Shown: piece by piece, positions 37,673-46,413 of the stretch | Layout: every line of letters begins with the position of its first letter | Position numbering within the stretch: the stretch's first letter is position 1 | Assembly: GCA_022340425.1 (NCBI GenBank) | Contig: JAJDNY010000137.1 | Location: forward strand, 1 to 47,897 | Reading direction: 5' to 3' | From: Desulfobacteraceae bacterium | Lineage (GTDB): Bacteria; Desulfobacterota; Desulfobacteria; Desulfobacterales; JAABRJ01 | Length of the DNA stretch: 47,897 bases | Notes under the pieces: model-generated | The model's input: the letters and a program-made list of their open reading frames with translations, nothing else | Told to the model about the DNA's origin: nothing | Database searches by the model: none | Made by a program: the position numbers and the translations under genes

Positions 37673-38575
37673 ATGCAGCAAAAAATTAGGGTCCTCATGG
37701 TGGATGACGAAGCCCAGTTTCGGGCGACGACATCCAGAATCCTCACCAAAAAGGGCTTTGCGACCACCATTGCCGGCAGCGGGGAGGAGGCGCTGGCCAT
37801 CCTGACCCAAAACCCCCAGGATGTGGTCATCCTGGACATCAAGATGCCGGGCATGGATGGACACGAAGCCCTGGGGGAAATCAAAAAATTACGCCCGGAA
37901 ACCCAGGTGATCATGCTCACCGGCCACGGCGCCGAGGCCTCGGCCAAAGCTTCCCAGGTCAAAGGCGCCTTCGACTACCTCAGCAAGCCGTGTGACATCG
38001 ATCTTCTGGCCCTGAAAATCAACGAAGCGTTCAAGACCTCCCACAAGGATTTGAAAAAGGAGGAGAAAACCGCCGGCAGCATCATGATCCACGTGGAAGA
38101 CTACAGCGCCATCGGGCCCCAGCAGACCGTGCGGGAAGCCATCGAGGCCCTGATGCGCTCATTCAAATCCCTGGTTTCCTCCAGCCGCCTGATGGAAACC
38201 GGCCACCGCTCCCTGCTGGTCTGCGACGAAAGCCAAGAGGTGATCGGGATGCTGAGCATCCTCGACCTGATCCAGGCGGCCCGCCCGGCCTACCTGAGCG
38301 CGGCCAAACCCTCCATGGCCGACAGCATGCAGTATTCGCGCATGTTCTGGAGCGGCCTTTTTACGACCCAGGTCAAGGCCCTGGCCGACAAAAAAGTTGA
38401 GGAGGTCATGTCCGACACCCCGCCGTGCCTGGACGAGGACACCAACCTGATGGAACTGGCCGATTTCATGTACACCGAGCAGGTGCGGCGGGTGCTGATC
38501 ACCCGCCAGGACAGAGTCGTCGGCGTGGTGCGCGAACAGGAGCTCTTTTTTCAAATGGCCGACATCATCATGTGA
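37673..38575 (+). CDS. Response regulator fused to a pair of CBS domains
   Basis: 300 residues. Receiver domain at about 1-120: acidic pair LMVDDEAQF, phospho-Asp in VVILDIKMPGMDG, and Lys in YLSKPCDID. After a short linker come two CBS domains (VEDYSAIGPQQTVREAIEAL; VEEVMSDTPPCLDEDTNLME), which usually bind adenine nucleotides. There is no DNA-binding output, so it may control a protein partner according to phosphorylation and energy state. AAGGAGG precedes the ATG. The SLC13 transporter starts 41 bp later, making it the likely target or co-regulated partner. Confidence 0.92.
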   Translation: MQQKIRVLMVDDEAQFRATTSRILTKKGFATTIAGSGEEALAILTQNPQDVVILDIKMPGMDGHEALGEIKKLRPETQVIMLTGHGAEASAKASQVKGAFDYLSKPCDIDLLALKINEAFKTSHKDLKKEEKTAGSIMIHVEDYSAIGPQQTVREAIEALMRSFKSLVSSSRLMETGHRSLLVCDESQEVIGMLSILDLIQAARPAYLSAAKPSMADSMQYSRMFWSGLFTTQVKALADKKVEEVMSDTPPCLDEDTNLMELADFMYTEQVRRVLITRQDRVVGVVREQELFFQMADIIM

Positions 38576-38616
38576 CCGCATGGACTGAACACCGATTGAT
38601 AGGGAGGAGGAGTTTT

Positions 38617-40566
38617 ATGGATCCATCCGCCAAAATCGACGATACCCGCGCCACCGCCGGGAAGGTTGCGGGGTCTGATGCGCGCTCGGGGGCAGGAGCG
38701 CCCGCAAGCCGCAAATCCGCCCTCAAGAAAAAGAAGGCCACCGGCTACGACAAATACGTCGATTGGAAGCTGTTCGTCATTCCACTGGTGCTGCTGTTCG
38801 GCATTCTGTTCATGCCGACCCCCTACAGCATGAAGGACGTGGGCACCGAATACAATGTCGGCCCCAAGGCGGTGACCGTCTATCTGGCCAAGGAGCTGTT
38901 CGATCTTCAAACCTCCGATTTGGAGCAGTGGCAGCTGGTCACAGTCCAGATCATGGACCACAACATGCGCATGGGGGCTCTGGGAAAGGACCGCTTCCTG
39001 AAAAGGGACGCCAGGTGGCTCAGGCAGAACAAGATCCAGAGCGACACCACCAATCTCGCCCGGGCCCTGAGCTGGGTGGAGGAAAACGTGGCGCCCGAGC
39101 GGTTTCGCAGCCTGATGCAAAACGCCCTGGAGCTGCGGCGCGACGGGCTCAAATACGAGGAGCTGTCCGATAAGGACCGGCAGGCCGCCGACAAGGGCGC
39201 CTGGCACATCCAGGTGGCCATCGGGATGGGGGCCTTTGTCGTTTTCTGCTTTTTGACGGAGTGCATCCCCCTTCCGGGGGTGGCCTTCTGCATCGGGCTG
39301 CTGCTGGTCTTTACCGGCGTCACCTCGCGCCAGGAAGTGGCCATGCTCTACTGGGATGACGCCGTCTGGTTCATCATGGGCAGCCTCATGTTCGCCGCGG
39401 CCTTCGTCAAGACCGGGGTGGACAAGCGGGTCTGCCTGGCCATGTTCAAAAAGCTGGCGGTGCCCAACGTCAAGTGGATCACCCTGATCTTCTTCGTCAT
39501 CATCTCGCCCCTGGCGGCGGTCATCTCCGACCACGCCCTGGCGGCGATGTTCCTGCCGATCGCCATGCTGCTCTACCAGAACAGCCTCAGCGACGAGGTC
39601 CCGGAAGACCTGGAGCTGGGAAAGATGATGATGATCGCCATCGCCATGGCCTGCAACATCGGCGGCCCCGGCGCCCCCTCGGGCGGCGCCCGCAACGTGA
39701 TCATGATGACCTATCTGAACGACATGTTCGGGATGGATATCGGCTATTTTGAGTGGATCACCTACTGCATGCCCTATCTTTTCATCATGATTCCGCTCAC
39801 CTGGCTGCTGGTCAACTGGCAGTTCAAGCCCCGCATCCGCTCCCTGGCACCGGCCATGGAACACCTCAAAAAGGAAATCGACAAGATGGGCGGCTGGAAC
39901 CGAAACCAGATCAGCGCCCTGATCATCTTCGTGGTCATGGTCTTCGGCTGGTTCACGGAAAAGACCTTCTATCAAAATGGGATCCTGCCCATCCGCCTGG
40001 GCCTGGGGGTTTTGGCCATGGCCGGTGCGGTGGCCTATCTCCTGGCCGGCATCGTCAACTGGCGCGACTACCAGGAAAAAGTGGACTGGGGTGTCGTCTG
40101 GCTGTACGCCGGGGCGATCATTTTCGGTCGCACCCTGGACGGCACCGGCGCGGCCTACTGGCTGGCCCGCAGTGTGATGGACCTGCTGGCCCCCCTGGGG
40201 ATGAATGCCGGTCTGCCGCTTATGGCCGTATCCAACGGCATCACGGCGGTTATGACCAACCTCATGGCCGATGGGCCCGCCGCGGCGGCCGTGGGGCCAA
40301 TCGCCCTCAACATGGCCGGCTTGGCCCATCCGGGCACAACCTTCCTGCCCTTCATGGCCATGTCCACGGCGATCGCGTCCTCGTTTGCCTTCATGCTGGT
40401 GATCGGCACCCCGCCCAATGCCATCGTCTATGCTAGCGGCTATCTGGAGCCCAAAGACTTTCTGCGGGTGGGCATCCCGCTGTGGTTCATCGCCAACATC
40501 GTGCTGCTGCTGCTGACCGCCGGCTACTGGATGCTGCGGGGGTTCGGGGCCCTGCCGAACTTCTGA
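38617..40566 (+). CDS. SLC13/DASS family permease with a large insertion after helix 1
   Basis: 649 residues, long for a DASS transporter. The N terminus is basic and soluble (SRKSALKKKKATG), helix 1 is FVIPLVLLFGILFMP, then about 125 mostly hydrophilic residues precede helix 2 (IQVAIGMGAFVVFCFLTE). The core has the family repeats: SDHALAAMFLPIAMLL with NIGGPGAPSGGARN, and MAVSNGITAVMTNLMADG with IGTPPNAIVYASGYL. Substrate is probably a dicarboxylate or sulfate with Na+. GGGAGGAGG precedes the ATG. It follows the receiver-CBS gene by 41 bp. Confidence 0.9.
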   Translation: MDPSAKIDDTRATAGKVAGSDARSGAGAPASRKSALKKKKATGYDKYVDWKLFVIPLVLLFGILFMPTPYSMKDVGTEYNVGPKAVTVYLAKELFDLQTSDLEQWQLVTVQIMDHNMRMGALGKDRFLKRDARWLRQNKIQSDTTNLARALSWVEENVAPERFRSLMQNALELRRDGLKYEELSDKDRQAADKGAWHIQVAIGMGAFVVFCFLTECIPLPGVAFCIGLLLVFTGVTSRQEVAMLYWDDAVWFIMGSLMFAAAFVKTGVDKRVCLAMFKKLAVPNVKWITLIFFVIISPLAAVISDHALAAMFLPIAMLLYQNSLSDEVPEDLELGKMMMIAIAMACNIGGPGAPSGGARNVIMMTYLNDMFGMDIGYFEWITYCMPYLFIMIPLTWLLVNWQFKPRIRSLAPAMEHLKKEIDKMGGWNRNQISALIIFVVMVFGWFTEKTFYQNGILPIRLGLGVLAMAGAVAYLLAGIVNWRDYQEKVDWGVVWLYAGAIIFGRTLDGTGAAYWLARSVMDLLAPLGMNAGLPLMAVSNGITAVMTNLMADGPAAAAVGPIALNMAGLAHPGTTFLPFMAMSTAIASSFAFMLVIGTPPNAIVYASGYLEPKDFLRVGIPLWFIANIVLLLLTAGYWMLRGFGALPNF

Positions 40567-40635
40567 CCGCGTTTGTCGGCCCGGCGCCTTTTCGGCCCGT
40601 GCGGTTTTCAGGACACGGGCCGAAAAGAGGGCCTG

Positions 40636-40666
40636 AAAGCGCAAAATCACCTGATTTTGCGCTTTT
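40636..40666. terminator. Bidirectional intrinsic terminator
   Basis: AAAGCGCAAAATC (40636-40648), ACCT loop, GATTTTGCGCTTT (40653-40665) plus a further T: a perfect 13-bp stem with T run on both strands, 70 bp after the SLC13 stop. It ends the receiver-CBS/SLC13 transcript and isolates the lipid operon. Confidence 0.85.
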
Positions 40667-40789
40667 ACCGGTCCCTCGAAATTGACAGCCCCGCAAAGGA
40701 TGAAAAGTTTTGGAACAAACTTAAAGAATTTCCGCGACCCCGGGGGGTGGCAAAAGGGGAAGCCACCCCCAAAGCAAGAAGGCGGCACC

Positions 40790-41509
40790 ATGAAAATTCT
40801 CATCACCGGCGCCACCTCCGGCATCGGCCGACAGCTGGCGCTGGACTATCACCGCGAGGGGCACGAGGTCTGGGCGCTGGGCCGCAGCCGGGAAAGGCTT
40901 GCGGCCCTTGAGAGCGTGGGCCTCAAGACCGGCGCGGTGGACCTCTTGAACCGCGAGGAAACGCTGAGCTGGTTTTCGGGGCTGGAGGTGATCGACCTGG
41001 CGATCCTCTCGGCCGGGTCCTGCGAGTACATCGACCTGCCCGTCTTCGACAGCGCCCTGCTCAGCCGGATGATGCGGGTCAACGTCGAAACCATGGGCCA
41101 CAGCATCGAGGCGCTCCTGCCGCTTTTGCGCCGCAGCCGGGCGCCGCATCTGGTGGGGATCGGCTCCGGAGCGGCCTATTTGCCCCTGCCGCGGGCGGAG
41201 GCCTACGGGGCGTCCAAAGCGGCCGTCGCCTACCTGCTGGAGACCTTGCGGATCAGCCTGTTCAGGGAAAAGATCGCGGTCAGCCTGGTATGTCCGGGAT
41301 TTGTCCAAACACCCCTGACCGACCGCAACGATTTTCCGATGCCTTTTCTGATCAGCAGCGCCCGGGCCAGCCGGGCGATCCGCAGGGGAATCGCCCGCAG
41401 ACAGCCGGAAATCCACTTTCCGCGGCGTTTCACCTATATTTTGAAGGCCCTGTCGCTCCTGCCGGATGTGCTCTGGCTGCGGCTGGCCCAAAAGATGGTC
41501 CGGTCATGA
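40790..41509 (+). CDS. Short-chain dehydrogenase/reductase
   Basis: 239 residues. The nucleotide-binding motif is TGATSGIGRQLAL, and the catalytic residues are Ser in GIGSGAAYL and Tyr/Lys in AYGASKAAV. The C-terminal part (FPRRFTYILKALSLLP) resembles SDRs found in bacterial Cfa/DUF1365 lipid clusters. It would reduce or oxidise a lipid intermediate with NAD(P)H. It is the first gene of a five-gene operon; its stop overlaps the next start (ATGA). An earlier in-frame start at 40682 is less likely because the SDR core begins MKILITG. Confidence 0.92.
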   Translation: MKILITGATSGIGRQLALDYHREGHEVWALGRSRERLAALESVGLKTGAVDLLNREETLSWFSGLEVIDLAILSAGSCEYIDLPVFDSALLSRMMRVNVETMGHSIEALLPLLRRSRAPHLVGIGSGAAYLPLPRAEAYGASKAAVAYLLETLRISLFREKIAVSLVCPGFVQTPLTDRNDFPMPFLISSARASRAIRRGIARRQPEIHFPRRFTYILKALSLLPDVLWLRLAQKMVRS

Positions 41510-42741
41510 AGCAAATCGCCGTCATCGGCAGCGGCATCGCCGGGCTGACCAGCGCTTACTACCTCTCCCGTCGCCATGCGGTGACGGTGTTCGAGGCCAA
41601 CGATTACATCGGCGGGCACACCCACACCGTCGACGTCTCCCTGGCGGGCGAAAAAAGCGCCATCGACACGGGCTTTATCGTCTTCAACGACCGCACCTAT
41701 CCCAATTTCATCCGACTGCTGGAGGAACTGCAGGTGGCTTACCAGCCAACGGAAATGAGCTTTTCGGTGCGCAACGATGCCATCGATCTCGAGTACAACG
41801 GCAGCGACCTCAATCGCCTCTTCGCCCAGCGCGAAAACCTGCTGCGCCCGGCCTTCTGGCGGATGCTGCTGGACATCGTGCGCTTCAACCGGGCGGTCAG
41901 GCGGGAGGCGGCCCGCCCCGGCGCCCGGACCATCGGGGATTACGTCCAGCGGCAGCACTTCGGGGCGCTCTTCGCCGACAATTACCTGCTGCCCATGATC
42001 GCCGCCATCTGGTCCATGGGCCTTCAGGACGCCAGGGACTTTCCGCTGCAGTTTTTTGTGCGCTTTTTCGAAAATCACGGTTTGCTGAACCTCGTCGACC
42101 GTCCCCAGTGGTACACGATCGTCGGCGGGTCGCGGGCCTACATCGCCCCTTTGACCGCGCCGTTCAGGCAATCCGTTCGGCTGAAGACCCCGGTGACGCG
42201 CCTCCAGCAGGCCAACGGCGGCATCAAACTCACCAGCCGCGCGGGGACCGAGACCTTTGACGAGGTGGTGGTCGCCTGCCATGGCGACCAGGCCCTCGCC
42301 CTGCTGGCCGAGCCCGGCGCCCAGGAGCGAAAGGTGCTGGGGGCCCTATCCTGCACCGAAAACCGGGTGGTGCTGCACACCGATACGCGCCGCCTGCCCC
42401 GGCGCCAAAGCGCCTGGGCCAGCTGGAACTACTACTGCAGCGGCAGGCATGCCGGCCGGGCCACCCTGACCTACAACATGAATATCCTGCAGCGTCTGAA
42501 TAAACGGCAGCCCTATCTGGTCAGCCTGAACCAGGAGGTCGCCGAAGACAAGGTCCTGGGGCGCTTCACCTACGCCCACCCGATGTTCAATCCGGCCGCA
42601 ATCGAAGCCCAGCGGCAGTGGCACACCATTTCCGGCATCGATCACGTCCATTTCTGCGGCGCATACTGGTTCAACGGCTTCCACGAAGACGGCGTTAAAA
42701 GCGGCCTGCGGGTCTGCCGCGCCCTGGGGATTGAACCATGA
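41506..42741 (+). CDS. FAD-dependent amine-oxidase-type oxidoreductase of a Cfa lipid cluster
   Basis: 411 residues. The N-terminal Rossmann motif is KQIAVIGSGIAGLTSAYYL followed by FEANDYIGGHTHTVDV (FAD site); the C terminus includes HFCGAYWFNGFHEDGVKSG, the second flavin contact. The family accompanies DUF1365 and cyclopropane-synthase-like genes in many bacteria and is implicated in unusual membrane fatty acids, including furan fatty acids in Rhodobacter (recalled, and which gene does which step is not certain). It overlaps both neighbours by 4 bp. Confidence 0.92.
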   Translation: MKQIAVIGSGIAGLTSAYYLSRRHAVTVFEANDYIGGHTHTVDVSLAGEKSAIDTGFIVFNDRTYPNFIRLLEELQVAYQPTEMSFSVRNDAIDLEYNGSDLNRLFAQRENLLRPAFWRMLLDIVRFNRAVRREAARPGARTIGDYVQRQHFGALFADNYLLPMIAAIWSMGLQDARDFPLQFFVRFFENHGLLNLVDRPQWYTIVGGSRAYIAPLTAPFRQSVRLKTPVTRLQQANGGIKLTSRAGTETFDEVVVACHGDQALALLAEPGAQERKVLGALSCTENRVVLHTDTRRLPRRQSAWASWNYYCSGRHAGRATLTYNMNILQRLNKRQPYLVSLNQEVAEDKVLGRFTYAHPMFNPAAIEAQRQWHTISGIDHVHFCGAYWFNGFHEDGVKSGLRVCRALGIEP

Positions 42742-43475
42742 AACCCGCGCTCTATGTCGGCACCGTCACCCACCAGCGCTTTATCCCCAGGCGTCACCGT
42801 TTCCGCTACCCGTTTTTCATGTGGTACCTGAACCTCGACGAGATCGACCGCCTGCCGGACGTGGGCCGCTGGTTTTCAGCCCGGCGCTTCGCCCTGAGCC
42901 GGTTCCAGCGAGCCGACTATCTCGACCGACCATGGGAGCCGCTGCACCTCAGGGCCAAGACCCGCATGCAGGAACTGACCGGGCGGCCGGTCAGCGGCCC
43001 GGTCTGCGCACTCCTCAATCTCCGGACCCTCGGGCTCTACTTCAGCCCGGTCAATTTTTATTTCGGCTTCGATCGCAGCTCCCGCCCGTCGCACTTTCTG
43101 GCCGAGGTGTCCAATATTCCCTGGAACGAGCGCCATCTTTACAGCCATTATCTGGGCAGCGGTCCGCCCGCACCGATGCATGCCAAGGCGTTTCACGTGT
43201 CGCCGTTCAACCCCCTGAACCAGTATTACCGTTGGCAGATCAGCCCCCCCGGCAAACGGATCAGGATCGGGATTGCGGTCCACGATCCCCGCGGCCGGGT
43301 CTTCGAAGCCAGGCTGGACCTAACACGCCAGCCCTTCAACTCGGTCTCCGTAAGACGGCAGCTGCTCAGAAAACCGGTGATGACCGCCGCCATCGTCTCG
43401 GCGATCCACTGGCAGGCGCTCAGACTCTACGCCAAAGGCGTGCCCTATGTACCCTACCCCAAGGAGACGACATGA
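42738..43475 (+). CDS. DUF1365 family protein
   Basis: 245 residues matching DUF1365: LYVGTVTHQRFIPRRHRFRY at the N terminus, VNFYFGFDRS, the conserved EVSNIPWNERHLY and KAFHVSPFNPLNQYYRW. No catalytic mechanism is established; the protein is almost always encoded beside the FAD oxidoreductase and Cfa-like enzyme, so a role in modifying membrane fatty acids is inferred. ATGA overlaps at both ends show tight translational coupling. Confidence 0.93.
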   Translation: MKPALYVGTVTHQRFIPRRHRFRYPFFMWYLNLDEIDRLPDVGRWFSARRFALSRFQRADYLDRPWEPLHLRAKTRMQELTGRPVSGPVCALLNLRTLGLYFSPVNFYFGFDRSSRPSHFLAEVSNIPWNERHLYSHYLGSGPPAPMHAKAFHVSPFNPLNQYYRWQISPPGKRIRIGIAVHDPRGRVFEARLDLTRQPFNSVSVRRQLLRKPVMTAAIVSAIHWQALRLYAKGVPYVPYPKETT

Positions 43476-44731
43476 GAGACCTCACCCACCCCTCACGGCG
43501 CCCTCGGGCTACCCTTTTACAGGGCCTTCTGCCGGACTGGTCCAGATCCCTGCTGTTTAACCTCCTGGCCAACCTGCGCTACGGCCAGATCACCTTTCAC
43601 GATCAGGACGGCGCCCGCACACTGGGGCAGCGGCCGCAGCTGCAGGCGACGATCACGGTGCATGACCCGGCCTTCTACCCCCGGGTGCTCTTCGGCGGAT
43701 CGATCGGTGCCGGAGAAGCCTATGTGGACGGCCTCTGGGAAACCGACAGCCTCGCCACCCTGGTGCGCATCATGGTGCGCAACATGGACCTGCTGGACCG
43801 CATGGAGCAGGGCCTCGCCTGGCTGCTCTGGCCCTACCAGCGGCTCCGGCACCTGCGGCGGGACAACCACCGTCAGGGGGCGAAGAAAAATATCCTGGCC
43901 CATTACGACCTGGGCAACGACCTCTACGGGGCGTTTCTGGATCCGACGATGATGTATTCGGCGGCGATCTACCCCCGGGAGAACAGCAGCCTGGAGGAGG
44001 CCGCGCGTTTCAAACTGGACTATATCTGCCGCCGGCTGCAACTGACACCCCAGGACCGGGTGATCGAAATCGGCGGCGGCTGGGGCGGCTTCGCCATCCA
44101 CGCCGCCGCCAATTACGGCTGCCATGTGACCACCACCACCATTTCCGATGCCCAGTTCCGGGAGGCCCAGCGGCGGATCGAGGAGGCGGGCCTCGGCCAC
44201 CGGATCACCCTGCTGCAAAAGGATTACCGGGATCTTAACGGCCGCTACGACAAGCTGGTCAGCATCGAGATGATCGAGGCCGTCGGTCACCGCTACCTGC
44301 CCGAATTTTTCAGAAAGTGCGGCGCCCTGCTGCGGCCTGAGGGCCTGCTGCTGATCCAGGCGATCACCATCGCGGACCAGAAATACAGCCAATACGTGCG
44401 AAACGTGGATTTCATCCAGCGCCACATCTTTCCCGGCGGCTGCGTACCCTCCATTACCCGCATGCTCTCCCTGATCACCGCCAAAACCGACCTGGTGGTG
44501 CGCAGCATCGAGGATTTCGGCTTCGACTACGCCCGCACCCTGAGGGACTGGCGCAGCCGTTTCCTCGGGGCTTACGATGCGTTGAAAACACGCGGTTACG
44601 ACGAACGCTTCAAGCGCCTCTGGGAGTTCTATCTGGCTTACTGCGAGGGCGGGTTTCGGGAGCGGGCGCTTAGCGTGGTGCAGTTGATGGCCTCCCGCCC
44701 CCTGAACCGCACCGCTTTGAGGCGCCTATGA
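43472..44731 (+). CDS. Cyclopropane-fatty-acyl-phospholipid synthase family methyltransferase
   Basis: 419 residues. An N-terminal lipid-binding region (about 30-130) precedes the SAM-dependent methyltransferase: KKNILAHYDLGNDLYGAFLD, motif I VIEIGGGWGGFAIHAA, SIEMIEAVGHRYLPEFF, and RNVDFIQRHIFPGGCVPS. It transfers a methylene/methyl group from SAM to a double bond of membrane phospholipids. Within this cluster a product other than a plain cyclopropane ring (for example a methylated or furan precursor) is possible. AAGGAG precedes the ATG, which overlaps the DUF1365 stop. Confidence 0.94.
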   Translation: MRDLTHPSRRPRATLLQGLLPDWSRSLLFNLLANLRYGQITFHDQDGARTLGQRPQLQATITVHDPAFYPRVLFGGSIGAGEAYVDGLWETDSLATLVRIMVRNMDLLDRMEQGLAWLLWPYQRLRHLRRDNHRQGAKKNILAHYDLGNDLYGAFLDPTMMYSAAIYPRENSSLEEAARFKLDYICRRLQLTPQDRVIEIGGGWGGFAIHAAANYGCHVTTTTISDAQFREAQRRIEEAGLGHRITLLQKDYRDLNGRYDKLVSIEMIEAVGHRYLPEFFRKCGALLRPEGLLLIQAITIADQKYSQYVRNVDFIQRHIFPGGCVPSITRMLSLITAKTDLVVRSIEDFGFDYARTLRDWRSRFLGAYDALKTRGYDERFKRLWEFYLAYCEGGFRERALSVVQLMASRPLNRTALRRL

Positions 44732-45222
44732 ACTGGCTGGTCAATCTGGCCATCTACGAGGGCGCCTGGTTCGCCTGCGTACTGGGCGGGGACGCCCTGG
44801 CATGGGTCGCCGCGCTGCTCCTGGCGGTTCATCTTTACCTGACACCCTGCCCCAAAGCCGACCTGCTCCTGGCAGGTGCCCTTTTGCTCGTCGGCCTGGT
44901 CCTGGACGGCACCTTGAAGGCCGTCGGCTTCTTCAGCTTCGACTCGCCCATCGTACCGATACCGCTCTGGCTGATGGGCGTATGGGCCACGTTTGCCACC
45001 TTGCCCAACCACAGTCTGGCGTGGCTCAAAAACCGCCTGCGGCTGGCGGCGGTCCTGGGGGCTGTTGGCGGGCCGCTGGCCTATTGGGCCGGGGTCCGGA
45101 TGGGGGCGGCGACCTTCAACTGGCCGCTGCTGCCCTCCCTGTTTCTCCTGGCGGTGATCTGGGGGATTCTCATGCCCGGGGTGATGCGCCTCAGCAGCCG
45201 TCTGGCGCCCGAGCGCGGATAG
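44728..45222 (+). CDS. DUF2878 family membrane protein
   Basis: 164 residues with about five hydrophobic helices, starting MNWLVNLAIYEGAWFACVLG as in DUF2878 proteins, with WLMGVWATFATLPNHSLAW and AGVRMGAATF in the middle. Unknown function, but it commonly closes SDR/FAD/DUF1365/Cfa clusters and may hold the enzymes at the membrane or move the lipid. ATGA overlap with the Cfa gene. The operon ends 41 bp before the stop of a convergent gene. Confidence 0.9.
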   Translation: MNWLVNLAIYEGAWFACVLGGDALAWVAALLLAVHLYLTPCPKADLLLAGALLLVGLVLDGTLKAVGFFSFDSPIVPIPLWLMGVWATFATLPNHSLAWLKNRLRLAAVLGAVGGPLAYWAGVRMGAATFNWPLLPSLFLLAVIWGILMPGVMRLSSRLAPERG

Positions 45223-45262
45223 CGCGCCGGCAGCTCTTTGAAATTCGCCGTTTGGGGTCTGC

Positions 45263-46303
45263 TCAGACGGCAGCCATCGGCCCGGGCGTGTTCAGTGTCG
45301 GGGGCGGGTGCAGCAGGCCCCTCCGCCAGCGGTCGGGTATGGCGGCCACCCCGTTGGCCGCACCCAGCAGGGCGCCCAGAACGGCGCCGCGGCCGGCGTT
45401 GTCGCCCCCGAGATTGGTGTTGACCACCAGGGCTTGTTCCAGGTCGGCGGCATACTTCAGGGCCAGGTAGGCAATGGCGGGGATGGCGTCTTCGACGTAG
45501 CAGGCCGGACTGAGGCGCTGACCGATGACCACGTCGTCGGGGTGATTCAGCCACTTCTCCAGGGGGTGTCCCAGAAGCGGGTTGACTTGGCGCCGAATGA
45601 TGTCCGTCAGCACCCGGCCCAGCGGAGCGCCGCCCAGCACCGGTAGCAGAACGTCCAGCAGAAAGGCGCCGGCAGCCTCCATTCTGGGTCCTAGATGGGT
45701 GAGGTGCAGATGCTCCAGGGCCTTGGCACGCGCAGCAGGTGGTGAGTCGGCATAGAAGACCGCTACCGGGATCATGCCGATGATCCCGCTGACATGTTTT
45801 TCGGCCACCCCGCAAGCGGTGGGGGGGCTGCCGGTGGCATAATGGGCGAAAAAGCGGCGGTGATACTCCTCCACGTAGGTGTCGGCGTGGCTGCCGGGCG
45901 TGGTCATGTACCGGATGTAATCATCGGCGAAGGCCTCGGCGCGATAGGCGCGGTGCTGGTTGAGGCTTTCGATCAAAAGCACGCAGAGTTTAAGGTTCAG
46001 AGTGTTTTCGCCGGCTTGCAGGAACTGGTGGTAGTGGATGCCGGCCCGGCCCCAGAAGCGGGCCTGTGCATGCAGGATGTCGCCCTTCGGCCCGGAGGGC
46101 CGGTAGCTGGAGCGCCACAGGATGCTGTCGGGATGGGGATTGCGGGGCGCCAAATAGTCGGTCACATACCCGTAGTCCCGGGCCAGTGCCTGGCGGTTGT
46201 AGTACCAGTGCACGGGCATGGCCAGGGCATCACCGATGAACATGGCCGTCAGCGCGCCGGCGCGCCGCTGGGAGGGGTTGATCGCGTGGTCGGATAGACT
46301 CAT
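45263..46303 (-). CDS. ADP-ribosylglycohydrolase family protein
   Basis: 346 residues. The N-terminal RRAGALTAMFIGDALAMPVHW and the later NTNLGGDNAGRGAVLGALLG are the family's metal-site regions; in classic members the latter reads GGDxD, here the second Asp is replaced (GGDNAGRG), so metal binding or activity may differ. Members remove ADP-ribose from proteins or RNA, or are crystallin-like. There is no neighbour hinting at the substrate and no ADP-ribosyltransferase in view. A GGAAGG-like site precedes the ATG. Confidence 0.85.
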   Translation of the reverse strand: MSLSDHAINPSQRRAGALTAMFIGDALAMPVHWYYNRQALARDYGYVTDYLAPRNPHPDSILWRSSYRPSGPKGDILHAQARFWGRAGIHYHQFLQAGENTLNLKLCVLLIESLNQHRAYRAEAFADDYIRYMTTPGSHADTYVEEYHRRFFAHYATGSPPTACGVAEKHVSGIIGMIPVAVFYADSPPAARAKALEHLHLTHLGPRMEAAGAFLLDVLLPVLGGAPLGRVLTDIIRRQVNPLLGHPLEKWLNHPDDVVIGQRLSPACYVEDAIPAIAYLALKYAADLEQALVVNTNLGGDNAGRGAVLGALLGAANGVAAIPDRWRRGLLHPPPTLNTPGPMAAV

Positions 46304-46413
46304 GGGAAAACGACCTTCCTTGTCGGCCTGTAATGTAGTGTGGCGCTTTTAAGGGTTTAACGGCACCGTCGCGTTGACGGATTCCAGGCGCTCAGGATGG
46401 GCAAATGTCAGGG

